From positions 1-38,924 of the forward strand of contig SCRF01000051.1 in assembly GCA_004322005.1 (NCBI GenBank): DNA of 38,924 nucleotides. Reading direction: 5' to 3'. Shown piece after piece: positions 16,468-25,023 of the stretch. Within the stretch, counting starts at the first letter, position 1. Every line of letters starts with the position of its first letter. The position numbers were made by a program, and so were the translations under genes. This DNA comes from Rhodanobacter sp. (lineage in GTDB: Bacteria; Pseudomonadota; Gammaproteobacteria; Xanthomonadales; Rhodanobacteraceae). The notes beneath the pieces are model-generated. The model made no database searches, was not told the origin of the DNA, and worked only from the letters and a program-made list of their open reading frames with translations.

Positions 16468-17561
16468 ATCTCTCTCTTTTGAAGCGCAGTCTGTTGGGCA
16501 TGGCGTTGTTGGCGGCGCTGGCCGGCTCCGTCATGGCGCAAGCGCCGGTAGCCGCTAATCCACTCGCCCTCGATGCCAAGGCGATCAAGGACGCCGGCAT
16601 CGTGCTCGACAAGGCCGCCCCACGCGCCTTGACCGACGAACTGAAAGCCCCCGGCGAAGTGAAAGCCGATGCCTATTCCACCGTACTGGTGTCGCCGCGC
16701 GTGGAATCGCAGGTACTCACCCGCAAAGCCAGGCTCGGCGATGTGGTGAAAGCGGGCGCGCCGATGGTGGTGCTCTCCAGCGTGGAGGTCGCCGAGGTCC
16801 AGGGCGCGCTGATCGTGGCCGAACAAGACTGGCAACGGATCGCGTCGCTGGGACCGCAGGCGGTATCGGCACGACGCTACAACGAAGCGAAGGTGCAGCG
16901 CGACCAGGCCCGTGCCAAGTTGCGCGCCTATGGCCTGTCCGACGGCCAGATCAGCGGTCTACTGCGCAAGGGGTCGGCCGGTGCCGACGGCAGCTTCGAG
17001 TTGCTCGCGCCGGCCGCCGGTCGCGTCACCACCGACGAGTTCCTGGTCGGTGAACGCGTGGAACCGGGCCGCATGCTGTTCACCCTGGTCAAGGAGGATT
17101 CGGTGTGGGTTGTCGCCCAGATGGCGCCGGCCGATGCCGAGCGGGTCAAGCCGGACGCCGACGCTCGCATCCTCGTGCACGACACGGTGATTCCCGGCAA
17201 GGTCGTCCAGCGCTCGCATCAGACCGATGAGCGCACGCGCACGGTGCCGGTGCGCATCGAAGTCGACAATCGAAAGGATCTGTTGCACCCGGGTGAGTTG
17301 GTCGAGGCACGCATCGCCGTCGGCGCTAGCGCACAGAAATTGGCCGTGCCCGCCGAAGCGATCGTGCTGCTGCAGAACCAGCCGACCGTGTTCCTCGCCA
17401 AAGGCAACGGCCAGTTCGAGCCGGCGTCCGTCATGGTCGCTGACACGCGAGATGGTTGGACGGTGGTCACCCAGGGCCTCAAGGCCGGCGACAGCTACGT
17501 GCGCAAGGGTGCGTTCGCGCTCAAGGCGCGTCTACTACGCTCGCAGCTGGGAGAAGAATGA
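16464..17561 (+). CDS. czcB: CzcB-like periplasmic adaptor (membrane fusion protein)
   Basis: A 365-residue HlyD/CusB-type adaptor linking the RND pump to the outer-membrane channel. A signal peptide (LLGMALLAALAGSVMAQA) ends at about residue 26. The lipoyl/barrel-sandwich halves are around VLVSPRVESQVLTRKARLGD and ELLAPAAGRVTTDEFLVGER, with a short alpha hairpin between. The beta-barrel region includes ARILVHDTVIPGKVVQ, and the membrane-proximal domain ends LKAGDSYVRKGAFALKARLL. No His-rich metal-binding N terminus is seen. Overlaps czcC upstream and czcA downstream. Confidence 0.92.
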   Translation: MNLSLLKRSLLGMALLAALAGSVMAQAPVAANPLALDAKAIKDAGIVLDKAAPRALTDELKAPGEVKADAYSTVLVSPRVESQVLTRKARLGDVVKAGAPMVVLSSVEVAEVQGALIVAEQDWQRIASLGPQAVSARRYNEAKVQRDQARAKLRAYGLSDGQISGLLRKGSAGADGSFELLAPAAGRVTTDEFLVGERVEPGRMLFTLVKEDSVWVVAQMAPADAERVKPDADARILVHDTVIPGKVVQRSHQTDERTRTVPVRIEVDNRKDLLHPGELVEARIAVGASAQKLAVPAEAIVLLQNQPTVFLAKGNGQFEPASVMVADTRDGWTVVTQGLKAGDSYVRKGAFALKARLLRSQLGEE

Positions 17562-20500
17562 TGTTGGAACGTCTGGTTGAATTTTCCCTGCGCTACAAGG
17601 TGCTGGTGCTGATCATTTTCGTGGTGATCGGGTTCCTCGGTTTCCAGGCCGTGCGTCAGCTGCCCATTGATGCCTTCCCGGACGTGACGCCGGTGCAGGT
17701 CAACGTCTACACCGAAGCCTCGGGACTCGCAGCGGAAGATGTGGAGCAACTCCTCACCACGCCGGTGGAATCGGCGCTCGCCGGTCTGCCCAAGGTCGAG
17801 CAGATCCGCTCGGTGAGCCTGTTCGGCTTGTCGTACGTGTCGGTGTATTTCGACGACAGCATGGACATCTACTTCGCCCGCCAGCTGGTCAACGAGCGGC
17901 TACAGCAGGTGGGGGATCGCCTGCCGGCGGGTTATGGCAAACCGGAAATGGGACCGAACACCTCCGGGCTCGGCCAGGTGTTCTGGTACACCGTCGAACG
18001 CGCTGACGACAAGCTCAAGGGTGCCACCGCCAGCACGGCACCGAGCGACATGGACCTGCGCACGCTGCAGGACTGGACCATCCGCCTGATCCTGCGCACC
18101 GCCCCCGGTGTCGATGACGTCACCTCGTGGGGCGGCCAGGAAAAGCAGTTCCAGGTACGCATCGACCCGATGAAGCTGATCGCGCACAAGCTTGGCTTCA
18201 AGGAGGTGATCGAGGCGCTGCAGACCAACAACGCGCAGGTCGGCGGCAACTTCGTCGATGTCGGACGCGAGCAGTATCTGGTGCGCGGACTGGGCCTGGT
18301 CCAGAACGCCAAGGATCTGGGCAATATCGTGCTGAAGACCGAGGACGGTACGCCGGTCTACGTGCGCGACGTGGCCACCATTACCGAAGCGGGCGCACCA
18401 CGCACCGGTGCGGTGACGCGCGATGGCAAGGAAGTGGTGATGGGCCAGGCGCTGGCCCGCATCGGCGAGAACGCCAAGAGCGTGGTCGATGCGGTCAAGG
18501 CCAAGCTCGACACGGTGAAGCAGGCGTTGCCGCCCGGCGTCGTGGTCAAGCCGGTGTACGAGCGTACCGAACTGGTCAACGCGGCGGTGGAAACGGCCGT
18601 GCGTGCCTTGATCGAAGGTTCGATCCTGGTGGCACTGGTGCTGTTCCTGTTCCTGGGCGAGTTCCGCAGCGCGATGGTGGTCGTGGTGGCGTTGCCCTTG
18701 GCGATGCTGATCGCCTTCATCTGCATGAATCAGGTCGGCTTGTCGGCCAACCTGATGTCGCTGGCGGGCTTGGCGATCGGTATCGGCATGATGGTGGATG
18801 GTGCCGTGGTGATGGTGGAAAACGCCTACCGCATCATGGCTGAGCGCAAGACACATGGCGACCCGGTGGATCGCACGTCGGCGGTGCTGGCGGCCGCGCG
18901 CGAGGTGGCCAATCCGATGGCGTTCGCGATCCTGATCATCATCGTGGTGTTTCTGCCGTTGTTCAGCCTGCAGGGGCTGGAAGGCAAGATGTTCAAGCCG
19001 ATGGCGTTCAACATCAGCTTCGCGATGGCGGGCTCGCTGATCCTCGCACTGACCCTGATACCGGTGCTCGCCGCGCTGGTGTTGAAGCCGAAGGAAGAGA
19101 AGGACACCTGGCTGGTCGCGTTCCTGAAGCGCCACTACGCCACGGTGCTCGCCTGGGCGCTTGCCCGCCGCAAGCTCGTCCTTGGCATCGCCGGCGGAGC
19201 CTTGATCGGCAGCCTGGCGCTGTTCCCGTTCCTGGGCAAGGAGTTCATGCCCAACCTGAAAGAAGGCGCCATCATGTGGCGCATCACCTCGATCCCCTCG
19301 GCCTCGCTGGATGAGTCGATCAACATCTCCAAACAGGTGTCGGCGCTGATCAAGCAGAAGTTTCCGGAGGTGGACACCACGCTGGCGATGATCGGCCGTG
19401 CCGAGAAGGGTGAGACCGCGGACGTGAACTACATGGAGGTCTACACGCCGCTGAAGCCCAAGAATCAATGGCGCAAGGGCGAGACGCTGGAAAGCATCGA
19501 GGAAGCGATGCAGAAGGAATTGTCGGCGGCATTGCCCACCGCGGTAGTGAGCTACACCCAGCCGATCCAGATGCGCATCGAGGAATTGATCTCCGGCGTG
19601 CGGGCCACGTTGGCGCTGAAGATCTACGGCGATGACCTGGGCGAGCTCGATCGTCTCAGTGGCCGCATCAAGAACGTGCTGGCCGGCGTGCCTGGTGTGG
19701 CGGATCTCGCGCTGGAGGCAAACATCGGCAAGCCGCAGATCCGCATCAAGGTGGATCGCGATGCGCTGGCCCGTTACGGCTTGAACGCCGACGACGTGCT
19801 GACGGTGGTGAAGAACGGCATCGGCGGCGAGCCGGTCACCACGCTGCTCGATGGCGTGAAGCGTTTCGATATCGCGGTGCGGCTGGACGATGCGGACAAG
19901 GCGTCCTTGCCGGCGATCCAGCGCATTCCGATCCGAACGGCCAGTGGCGCTTTGGTGCAGCTGTCGCAAGTGGCGGAGGTCAGCGATGCGGAAGGCTATT
20001 CGTTCATTCGCCGTGAGCAGTTGCAGCGCTATGCCGTGATCCAGATGGACGTGCGCGGGCGCGATATCGATGGTTTCGTCAAGGACGCCAACGCCGTCAT
20101 CGCCCAGCAGGTGAAGTTGCCGACCGGCTACTACAGCGAATGGGGCGGCGCGTTCGAGAACCAGCAGCGGGCGTTGAAGCGGTTGTCACTGATCGTGCCG
20201 GCGACGATCTTCTTCATCTTCGTGCTGCTCTACACCGCGTTCAACTCGGTGAAGTACGCCGCGCTGATCCTGGCCAACGTGCCGTTCGCCACCATCGGCG
20301 GCATCGTCGGACTGGCGATCACCGGGCAATATCTGTCGGTGCCGTCGGCGATCGGCTTCATCGCGGTGTTCGGCGTGGCGATGTTGAACGGCATCGTGCT
20401 GGTGAGCTTCTTGAACGAGCAACGCGAGAAGGGCTTGCCCGTGCGGGACGCGGTGATCCGCGGCACCGCGTTGCGCCTGCGCCCGGTGATGATGACGGCG

Positions 20501-20695
20501 AGCGTAGCGATCCTGGGCCTGGTGCCGATGCTGCTCTCCAGCGGCGTCGGTGCGGAGACCCAACGTCCGCTGGCCACCGTGGTGGTGGGCGGTCTGATTA
20601 CTTCGACCCTGCTGACGCTGGTGCTGTTGCCGGTGCTCTACGACTGGATCGAAGAACGCGCCGCCCGGCGCCTCGCCAAGGAGAACACCCCATGA
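17561..20695 (+). CDS. czcA: CzcA-like heavy-metal RND efflux pump
   Basis: A 1044-residue inner-membrane proton-driven pump with twelve helices and two large periplasmic loops. N terminus: MLERLVEFSLRYKVLVLIIF and RQLPIDAFPDVTPVQVNVYT, typical of HME-RND. In helix 4 the run IGMMVDGAVVMVEN keeps D413 and E420, but the position six before D413, an Asp (D402) in the zinc-type CzcA, is Gly. The substrate may therefore differ from Zn/Co/Cd, and the name is by similarity. Two ATGs occur in a row; the second (17561) has better spacing from GGGAG at 17549-17553. Overlaps czcB and the PII-like gene. Confidence 0.92.
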   Translation: MLERLVEFSLRYKVLVLIIFVVIGFLGFQAVRQLPIDAFPDVTPVQVNVYTEASGLAAEDVEQLLTTPVESALAGLPKVEQIRSVSLFGLSYVSVYFDDSMDIYFARQLVNERLQQVGDRLPAGYGKPEMGPNTSGLGQVFWYTVERADDKLKGATASTAPSDMDLRTLQDWTIRLILRTAPGVDDVTSWGGQEKQFQVRIDPMKLIAHKLGFKEVIEALQTNNAQVGGNFVDVGREQYLVRGLGLVQNAKDLGNIVLKTEDGTPVYVRDVATITEAGAPRTGAVTRDGKEVVMGQALARIGENAKSVVDAVKAKLDTVKQALPPGVVVKPVYERTELVNAAVETAVRALIEGSILVALVLFLFLGEFRSAMVVVVALPLAMLIAFICMNQVGLSANLMSLAGLAIGIGMMVDGAVVMVENAYRIMAERKTHGDPVDRTSAVLAAAREVANPMAFAILIIIVVFLPLFSLQGLEGKMFKPMAFNISFAMAGSLILALTLIPVLAALVLKPKEEKDTWLVAFLKRHYATVLAWALARRKLVLGIAGGALIGSLALFPFLGKEFMPNLKEGAIMWRITSIPSASLDESINISKQVSALIKQKFPEVDTTLAMIGRAEKGETADVNYMEVYTPLKPKNQWRKGETLESIEEAMQKELSAALPTAVVSYTQPIQMRIEELISGVRATLALKIYGDDLGELDRLSGRIKNVLAGVPGVADLALEANIGKPQIRIKVDRDALARYGLNADDVLTVVKNGIGGEPVTTLLDGVKRFDIAVRLDDADKASLPAIQRIPIRTASGALVQLSQVAEVSDAEGYSFIRREQLQRYAVIQMDVRGRDIDGFVKDANAVIAQQVKLPTGYYSEWGGAFENQQRALKRLSLIVPATIFFIFVLLYTAFNSVKYAALILANVPFATIGGIVGLAITGQYLSVPSAIGFIAVFGVAMLNGIVLVSFLNEQREKGLPVRDAVIRGTALRLRPVMMTASVAILGLVPMLLSSGVGAETQRPLATVVVGGLITSTLLTLVLLPVLYDWIEERAARRLAKENTP

Positions 20696-21015
20696 AAGAA
20701 GTGAAGGCATTCATCCATCGCGGCCGCGTGGTCGACGTCATCCACGCCCTAGAGGAAGGGGGGTTTCGCTATCTCTCGGTGAGCGACGTCAAAGGGTTGT
20801 TGACCGCACTCAGCGCGCAGGAGCAGATCTATTCGATGGAACTGGGTGAACGGGTGACCAAGCAGATCAAGCTCGAAGTGTTTTGCGAGGACGATCAGGC
20901 CGAACGGGCCGTGCAGTTGATCCGCCTGCACGGGCGCACCGGCCAGAGTGTGGCCGGTTGGGTCTACCAGAGCACAGTGGATCGGGCGTGGCCCATCGAC
21001 GGTCAAGTGGACTGA
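20692..21015 (+). CDS. PII-like protein linked to the RND pump
   Basis: A 107-residue protein with the PII ferredoxin-like fold pattern: MKEVKAFIHRGRVVDVIHAL, a variable T-loop region (KGLLTALSAQEQIYSMELGE), KQIKLEVFCEDDQAERAVQL, and a C-terminal segment GWVYQSTVDRAWPIDG. The uridylylation Tyr context of GlnB is not evident. PII-like proteins of a separate group are known beside metal RND pumps, where they may sense nucleotide or metal and regulate the pump; that role is inferred. The ATG overlaps the czcA stop (ATGA), so stoichiometric, coupled translation with the pump is likely. A hairpin follows directly. Confidence 0.8.
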   Translation: MKEVKAFIHRGRVVDVIHALEEGGFRYLSVSDVKGLLTALSAQEQIYSMELGERVTKQIKLEVFCEDDQAERAVQLIRLHGRTGQSVAGWVYQSTVDRAWPIDGQVD

Positions 21016-21019
21016 TGAA

Positions 21020-21043
21020 GACGGGCGGGTCAACCCGCCCGTC
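21020..21043 (+). terminator. Hairpin ending the czcCBA-PII transcript
   Basis: A perfect 10-bp GC-rich stem (21020-21029 with 21034-21043, loop TCAA) starts 5 nt after the PII-like stop. The following CTTCCC is a poor T tract, so termination may be partial. Confidence 0.55.
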
Positions 21044-21066
21044 CTTCCCGATGTCATGTCATAACA

Positions 21067-21094
21067 CGGCGGCGCTCACGTAGAGTGGCCGCCG
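21067..21094 (+). promoter_or_regulatory. Inverted repeat around a -10-like box before the CDF gene
   Basis: CGGCGGC (21067-21073) and GCCGCCG (21088-21094) flank TAGAGT (21081-21086). The repeat ends just before the AAAGGAGA ribosome site. It is a candidate operator/promoter giving the CDF gene separate control from czcCBA. Confidence 0.4.
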
Positions 21095-21108
21095 CAAAGG
21101 AGACCCAC

Positions 21109-22074
21109 ATGGCCACGGCCGAATCCCACGAACACGAACACGATCATCACCACGACCACAGTCACGGTGTGGCGCCGGATGCGGACAAGAAGTACCTGAC
21201 CATCGCGTTGCTGTTGCTGCTCGGCTTCATGCTGGTCGAGGTGGTGGTCGGCATCATGGCCAAGTCGCTGGCGTTGATTTCCGATGCCGGCCACATGCTC
21301 ACCGATGTCGGCTCCATCGGGCTGGCCTTGGTGGCCATGCGCCTGGCCAAACGACCGGCCAGCGGGAGCTACACATTCGGACTCAAGCGCGTGGAAATCC
21401 TGAGCGCGCAGGCGAACGGCGTGACGCTGTTGCTGCTGTCGGTCGGGTTCATTGTCGAGGCGATTCGCCGCTTGATCGATCCGCCGGTGGTGGAAGGCTT
21501 GCTCGTCACGGTGATTGCGGCGATCGGCATCGGCGTCAACCTGCTGGCCGTATGGGCGATGAACAAGGCGAACCGCCAAAGCCTCAACGTAAAAGGCAGC
21601 TTTCAGCACATCCTTACCGATCTCTACGCTTTCATCGCCACCGCGATTGCCGGCGCCATCATCTGGTGGACGGGCTGGAATCGCGTGGATTCGATCGCCG
21701 CGCTGGTCGTGGCAGGGTTGATGCTGAAAGCCGGCATCGGACTAGTGCGCGAATCCGGGCGCATTTTTCTGGAAGCGGCGCCACGTGGCCTCGATCCGGT
21801 GAAGATTGCCGAGGCGATCCGCGCCGTGCCAGCGGTGACCCGGCTGGATGACCTGCACGTGTGGGAGGTGACCTCGGGCATGCCGGCACTGTCGGGGCAC
21901 ATTTATGTGAACCACGACATCGACTGCCACGACGTGCGGAGCACCGTCGAGGCGATGCCGCACGATCGCTTCGACATCACACATACCACCTTGCAGACCG
22001 ATCACGCGGCGATCGGTCAGGCCGAATCAGCGAACTGCGCGTTTGAATTCCGTGAGGAACACCCTTCCACCTGA
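21109..22074 (+). CDS. czcD: Cation diffusion facilitator, CzcD-like
   Basis: A 321-residue inner-membrane antiporter exporting Zn or similar cations from the cytoplasm. The N terminus is His-rich (HEHEHDHHHDHSHG). Six helices follow. The metal site uses the HxxxD pairs in LISDAGHMLTD (helix 2) and FQHILTDLYAF (helix 5), the zinc-type pattern. The C-terminal cytoplasmic domain (LDDLHVWEVTSGMPALSGHI) is complete. A good AAAGGAGA ribosome site precedes the ATG at 21109. In Cupriavidus czcD also follows the czc pump genes, where it affects their induction. Confidence 0.92.
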   Translation: MATAESHEHEHDHHHDHSHGVAPDADKKYLTIALLLLLGFMLVEVVVGIMAKSLALISDAGHMLTDVGSIGLALVAMRLAKRPASGSYTFGLKRVEILSAQANGVTLLLLSVGFIVEAIRRLIDPPVVEGLLVTVIAAIGIGVNLLAVWAMNKANRQSLNVKGSFQHILTDLYAFIATAIAGAIIWWTGWNRVDSIAALVVAGLMLKAGIGLVRESGRIFLEAAPRGLDPVKIAEAIRAVPAVTRLDDLHVWEVTSGMPALSGHIYVNHDIDCHDVRSTVEAMPHDRFDITHTTLQTDHAAIGQAESANCAFEFREEHPST

Positions 22075-22337
22075 CGGGTCACCATTTCACCGCCCCAGTC
22101 ACCGTTCTGGATGAAAAATCGGCGATGCACCTTCGCGCTCCCGGCGATCTCTTGAGCTTGCGCTCCCAAACACATGTCGGTTGCCATCGGGTCCGTCCAC
22201 GTGCGCGCGGATGCGCGACACAGATGCGCGATTTCGCAGCCAGTGCGATCAACCGCCTGCGGCTCGGTCGATGGGCGGTCTCCCTGCAACAAGGCGCCGG
22301 CGGCGTCGCGCCATTCACATCGGGTGGTTGTGGCCAA
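22017..22337 (-). other. Unassigned minus-strand open frame, possible gene remnant
   Basis: Between czcD and the bufferin operon, 384 nt carry no certain gene. One minus-strand frame (about 106 residues from a TTG at 22337, open to 22415 without a better start) has protein-like composition and high GC at third positions: CEWRDAAGALLQGDRPSTEP, then FFIQNGDWGGEMVTRQV. It overlaps the 3' end of czcD by 58 nt and has no good start or ribosome site. It may be the tail of a decayed gene. I do not recognise it. Confidence 0.25.
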
Positions 22338-22386
22338 CCCCGAGACTGGCTGCCATGCCGACCACGTTCTGCCTGCAGCCTGCGCA

Positions 22387-22426
22387 TGAATCTTTTTCCG
22401 CCGGCACCTACTCTATGAGGTGCCGG
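22387..22426 (+). promoter_or_regulatory. ECF-type promoter candidate of the bufferin operon with overlapping inverted repeat
   Basis: TGAATCTTTTTCC (22387-22399) and CTATG (22413-22417) are 33-59 nt before the bufA start and recur together at 28941-28972. They resemble -35 and -10 elements of an ECF sigma factor. A perfect 9-bp inverted repeat (CCGGCACCT 22401-22409, AGGTGCCGG 22418-22426) brackets the -10 part and could be an operator or a hairpin at the 5' end of the RNA. Confidence 0.5.
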
Positions 22427-22458
22427 GACATTCCGGTCTACCCTGTACGGAGAGAGAC

Positions 22459-22752
22459 ATGATGAACAGCCACAAGCTGCTGAAGACTGCCCTGATTGGT
22501 GCGCTCACCCTGGGTACCGCTTCGATCGCCACCGCCGCGCCAGCGCCTGCCGGCGCCGGTGCCGACGCCAAGATGAGCATGGTCAAGTGCTACGGCATCA
22601 ATGCCGCGCACAAGAACGACTGCAAGTCGCCGGGTCATTCCTGTGCGGGCCAGGACACCAAGGCTCGCGACGCCAACGCGTTCGTGGCCGTGCCGGCCGG
22701 CCTGTGCGAGAAGATCGCCGGTGGTTCGACCACCCCGGCTTCCAAGGGCTGA
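22459..22752 (+). CDS. bufA1: Bufferin precursor peptide (DUF2282 family)
   Basis: A 97-residue secreted peptide. The signal peptide [20 protein letters not shown] is cut near residue 27. The mature part has four cysteines: C44 (VKCYG), C55 (NDCKS), C62 (HSCAGQ) and C83 (GLCEK), the conserved pattern of DUF2282 peptides. In described bufferins the MNIO enzyme converts cysteines to thiooxazole-type rings and the exported product sequesters copper. A GGAGAGAGA ribosome site fits the first ATG (22459); a second ATG follows at once. It heads the operon bufA-bufB-bufC-doxX. Which metal it binds here is inferred from the family, not shown. Confidence 0.88.
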   Translation: MMNSHKLLKTALIGALTLGTASIATAAPAPAGAGADAKMSMVKCYGINAAHKNDCKSPGHSCAGQDTKARDANAFVAVPAGLCEKIAGGSTTPASKG

Positions 22753-22760
22753 TCGGCGCA

Positions 22761-23627
22761 ATGAGCGAACTGCTGCCCTTCGCGCAGCGACCGATCCCGG
22801 CTGCGGCCGGGATCGGCTTGCGCGCACCGCACATCGAGCGTGTCCTGACGGAGCGTCCGCCCGTGCCGTGGTTCGAAGTGCACAGTGAAAATTATTTCGG
22901 CGCCGGCGGCGCGATGCACGCCGCGCTGTCGCGGATCCGCGCCGATTATCCGCTGAGCCTGCATGGCGTCGGGCTGTCGCTGGGATCCGCCGATGGGCTT
23001 GATCTGCAGCACCTTGCCACGCTGCGGCGGCTGGTCGATCGGTATCAGCCGGCATTGGTTTCCGATCATATCTGCTGGGGCGAGATCGGCGGCGTGCACC
23101 TGAATGATTTGCTGCCGCTGCCATGCACGCAGGAGGCGCTGGATCTGATGGTGTCGCGCGTGCAGCAGGTGCAGGACGCGCTGGGTCGCGAGTTTCTGGT
23201 GGAGAACGTATCCAGCTACCTGAGCTTTCGCCATGCGCAGATGCCGGAGTCGGCGTTCGTGGCGGAACTGGTGCGGCGCAGCGGCTGCGGCCTGCTGCTG
23301 GATGTGAACAACGTCTATGTCAACAGCGTCAATCACGATTTCGATCCACTCGAGTACCTGCGCGCCATGCCGCATGCTTCGGTGCGGGAGATTCATCTGG
23401 CCGGATTCACCCGCAAGGATCAACTGCCGGTGCCATTGCTGATCGACAGCCACAGTCGGCCAGTGGCCGAGGAGGTCTGGTCGCTGTACGAAGAGGCGCT
23501 GGCCCTGTGCGGTCCCACACCCACGCTGATCGAGTGGGATCAGGATATTCCCGAACTGGAGGTGCTGCTGGCGGAAGCCGGCCGCGCCGAGGAGAAGCTG
23601 CATGCCTGCCGCGCCGCGATTGCATGA
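22761..23627 (+). CDS. bufB1: BufB, DUF692/MNIO multinuclear iron oxidase
   Basis: A 288-residue TIM-barrel enzyme of the MNIO family that modifies the precursor peptide in the cytoplasm with a di- or tri-iron centre. Conserved metal-site segments are visible: WFEVHSENYF, LSLHGVGLSLGS, LVSDHICW, LVENVSSYLSF, LLLDVNNVYVN, VREIHLAGF, DSHSRPV and LIEWDQDIPEL, so the ligand His, Asp, Asn and Glu residues appear intact. The start ATG is 8 nt after the bufA stop. The upstream part of the open frame is bufA out of frame. It overlaps bufC by 26 nt. Confidence 0.92.
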   Translation: MSELLPFAQRPIPAAAGIGLRAPHIERVLTERPPVPWFEVHSENYFGAGGAMHAALSRIRADYPLSLHGVGLSLGSADGLDLQHLATLRRLVDRYQPALVSDHICWGEIGGVHLNDLLPLPCTQEALDLMVSRVQQVQDALGREFLVENVSSYLSFRHAQMPESAFVAELVRRSGCGLLLDVNNVYVNSVNHDFDPLEYLRAMPHASVREIHLAGFTRKDQLPVPLLIDSHSRPVAEEVWSLYEEALALCGPTPTLIEWDQDIPELEVLLAEAGRAEEKLHACRAAIA

Positions 23628-24387
23628 ATTGCAGCAGGGCTTTGCCGATGCCGTGCTGGGTCGTGGCGATGCCGTGGCGGCATGGGTCGACGGCGCCGGG
23701 CTCGAGCCGGTGGCACGACTGCGGATTTATCGCAACACGGTCGCCAATACCCTGACGGCAGCCTTGCGTGAAAGCTATCCCGCTGTGCTCGCGCTGGTCG
23801 GGGATGATTTTTTCGATGTGATGGCGGAGCGTTACCGGCTGGCGCATCCCTCGACCTGCGGCAACCTGCAGCATTTCGGGAGCGCACTGGCCGGTTTCAT
23901 CGAGGGCATGCCGGAAGCGCAGACCCTGGGCTATCTGGCGGATGTGGCGAGGCTGGACTGGCTGCGTCAGCTGACCGCGCTGTCGGCCGATGCCGAACCG
24001 GTCGATGCCGCCCGCAGCGCGGCGGCCGCCGTGGTTGAACCTGAAAGCTTGCGGATCGGGCTTCACCCGAGTCTGCATCTGCTGCGCAGCGCGTACCCGG
24101 TGCTGACGCTCTGGCAATGGTGTCAGGCGCCGTCCGGCGCCGCTCCCGGCATGGATGGCGGCGGTGAGCAGGTCCTGCTCTGGCGCGATGGCGGCGATGT
24201 CGCGATGGCTTTGCTCGATCCGGCGACGTTCCGTTGCATCGAGATGCTGGCCGGTCGTCACAGTGTGGCATCGGCCTGGGCGGCGGCGACTGCAGTGGAC
24301 GACGAATTCGATCTTGAGCCCTGTCTGCGGGATCTGCTTGCGCAGGGCTTGATCGTGGCATTTATCGACGAGGAGAGCTCGACATGA
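23602..24387 (+). CDS. bufC1: BufC, DUF2063-type partner of the MNIO enzyme
   Basis: A 261-residue protein with an N-terminal putative DNA-binding-like DUF2063 domain (LHELQQGFADAVLG, RLRIYRNTVANTLTAALRES, YPAVLALVGDDFFDVMAERY) and a variable C-terminal domain with a RiPP-recognition-like winged fold in related proteins. It probably presents the precursor to BufB. The C-terminal third contains one odd hydrophilic insert (PSGAAPGMDGGG). Start ATG 23602 has GGAGAAG at a good distance. Its stop overlaps the doxX start (ATGA). Confidence 0.85.
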   Translation: MPAAPRLHELQQGFADAVLGRGDAVAAWVDGAGLEPVARLRIYRNTVANTLTAALRESYPAVLALVGDDFFDVMAERYRLAHPSTCGNLQHFGSALAGFIEGMPEAQTLGYLADVARLDWLRQLTALSADAEPVDAARSAAAAVVEPESLRIGLHPSLHLLRSAYPVLTLWQWCQAPSGAAPGMDGGGEQVLLWRDGGDVAMALLDPATFRCIEMLAGRHSVASAWAAATAVDDEFDLEPCLRDLLAQGLIVAFIDEESST

Positions 24388-24908
24388 GCAAGTGGATGAC
24401 CCGTGCTGAAGGGTATTGCAACCAACTGGTCCGGGCGTTGTCGGCGCTGGGGCCGGTAGTCCTGTTGCTGTTCCGGGTATGGGTGGCGCTGGCGTTCTGG
24501 CGGGCCGGCGTGGTGAAGTTGGACGATCCTACCGGCACGTCGTATCTGTTCAACTACGAGTATCACGTGCCGCTGATTTCGGGTGACTTTGCGGCATTTC
24601 TGGGCACATGGATCGAGCTGACCACGCCGTGGCTCCTGCTGCTGGGGCTGGGCGGACGACTGACGGCCGGGTTCCTGTTCATCTACAACATCATCGCGGT
24701 CATTTCGTATCCCGACTTGTGGCCGCACGGTTTCTGGGTCGGCTTGATCGGCAGCGACTTCAACGATCACAAGGTCTGGGCGATGATGCTGCTGGCGGTT
24801 GTCGCCTGGGGTCCGGGCGCATTGTCGATCGACCGCCTTCTCGGACGATTCTGGCCTCGTGCCGGTCGCCTGCACAAGGCAGAGCCGCTGCTTGCAAGCG
24901 TGAAGTGA
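24384..24908 (+). CDS. DoxX-family membrane protein of the bufferin operon
   Basis: A 174-residue inner-membrane protein with four helices (VVLLLFRVWVALAFWRAGVV, LTTPWLLLLGLGGRLTAGFL, FIYNIIAVISY, VWAMMLLAVVAWGPGALSID). DoxX proteins are common fourth members of DUF692/DUF2063 operons. They may pass electrons or help with redox balance or export; this is unproven. It is a different subgroup from the broken doxX at 11.5-12.0 kb. Start ATG overlaps the bufC stop. After it come 115 nt without a gene before the sigma factor. Confidence 0.85.
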   Translation: MSKWMTRAEGYCNQLVRALSALGPVVLLLFRVWVALAFWRAGVVKLDDPTGTSYLFNYEYHVPLISGDFAAFLGTWIELTTPWLLLLGLGGRLTAGFLFIYNIIAVISYPDLWPHGFWVGLIGSDFNDHKVWAMMLLAVVAWGPGALSIDRLLGRFWPRAGRLHKAEPLLASVK

Positions 24909-25023
24909 CGGGATGTCGGTGCGCGACGCAATTTGAATCCGGTCGCGTTGTCGGTCACGTGTTTGGGCAAGAGCTGCGCGACCGATGACGCCCCACTCCT
25001 GAACGAGTTGTACAAGGTGCCCC

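Noticed and set aside
17900-19969. 689-codon minus-strand frame opposite czcA
   Set aside because: Low-complexity His/Arg/Gln composition; czcA on the other strand is unambiguous.
22386-22418. Short ORF reading [10 protein letters not shown] before bufA, and a similar one (MNLFPDSLPP onward) at 28940
   Set aside because: Both begin inside the shared TGAATCTTTTTCC motif, lack ribosome sites and diverge after four residues; the DNA motif is the better explanation.
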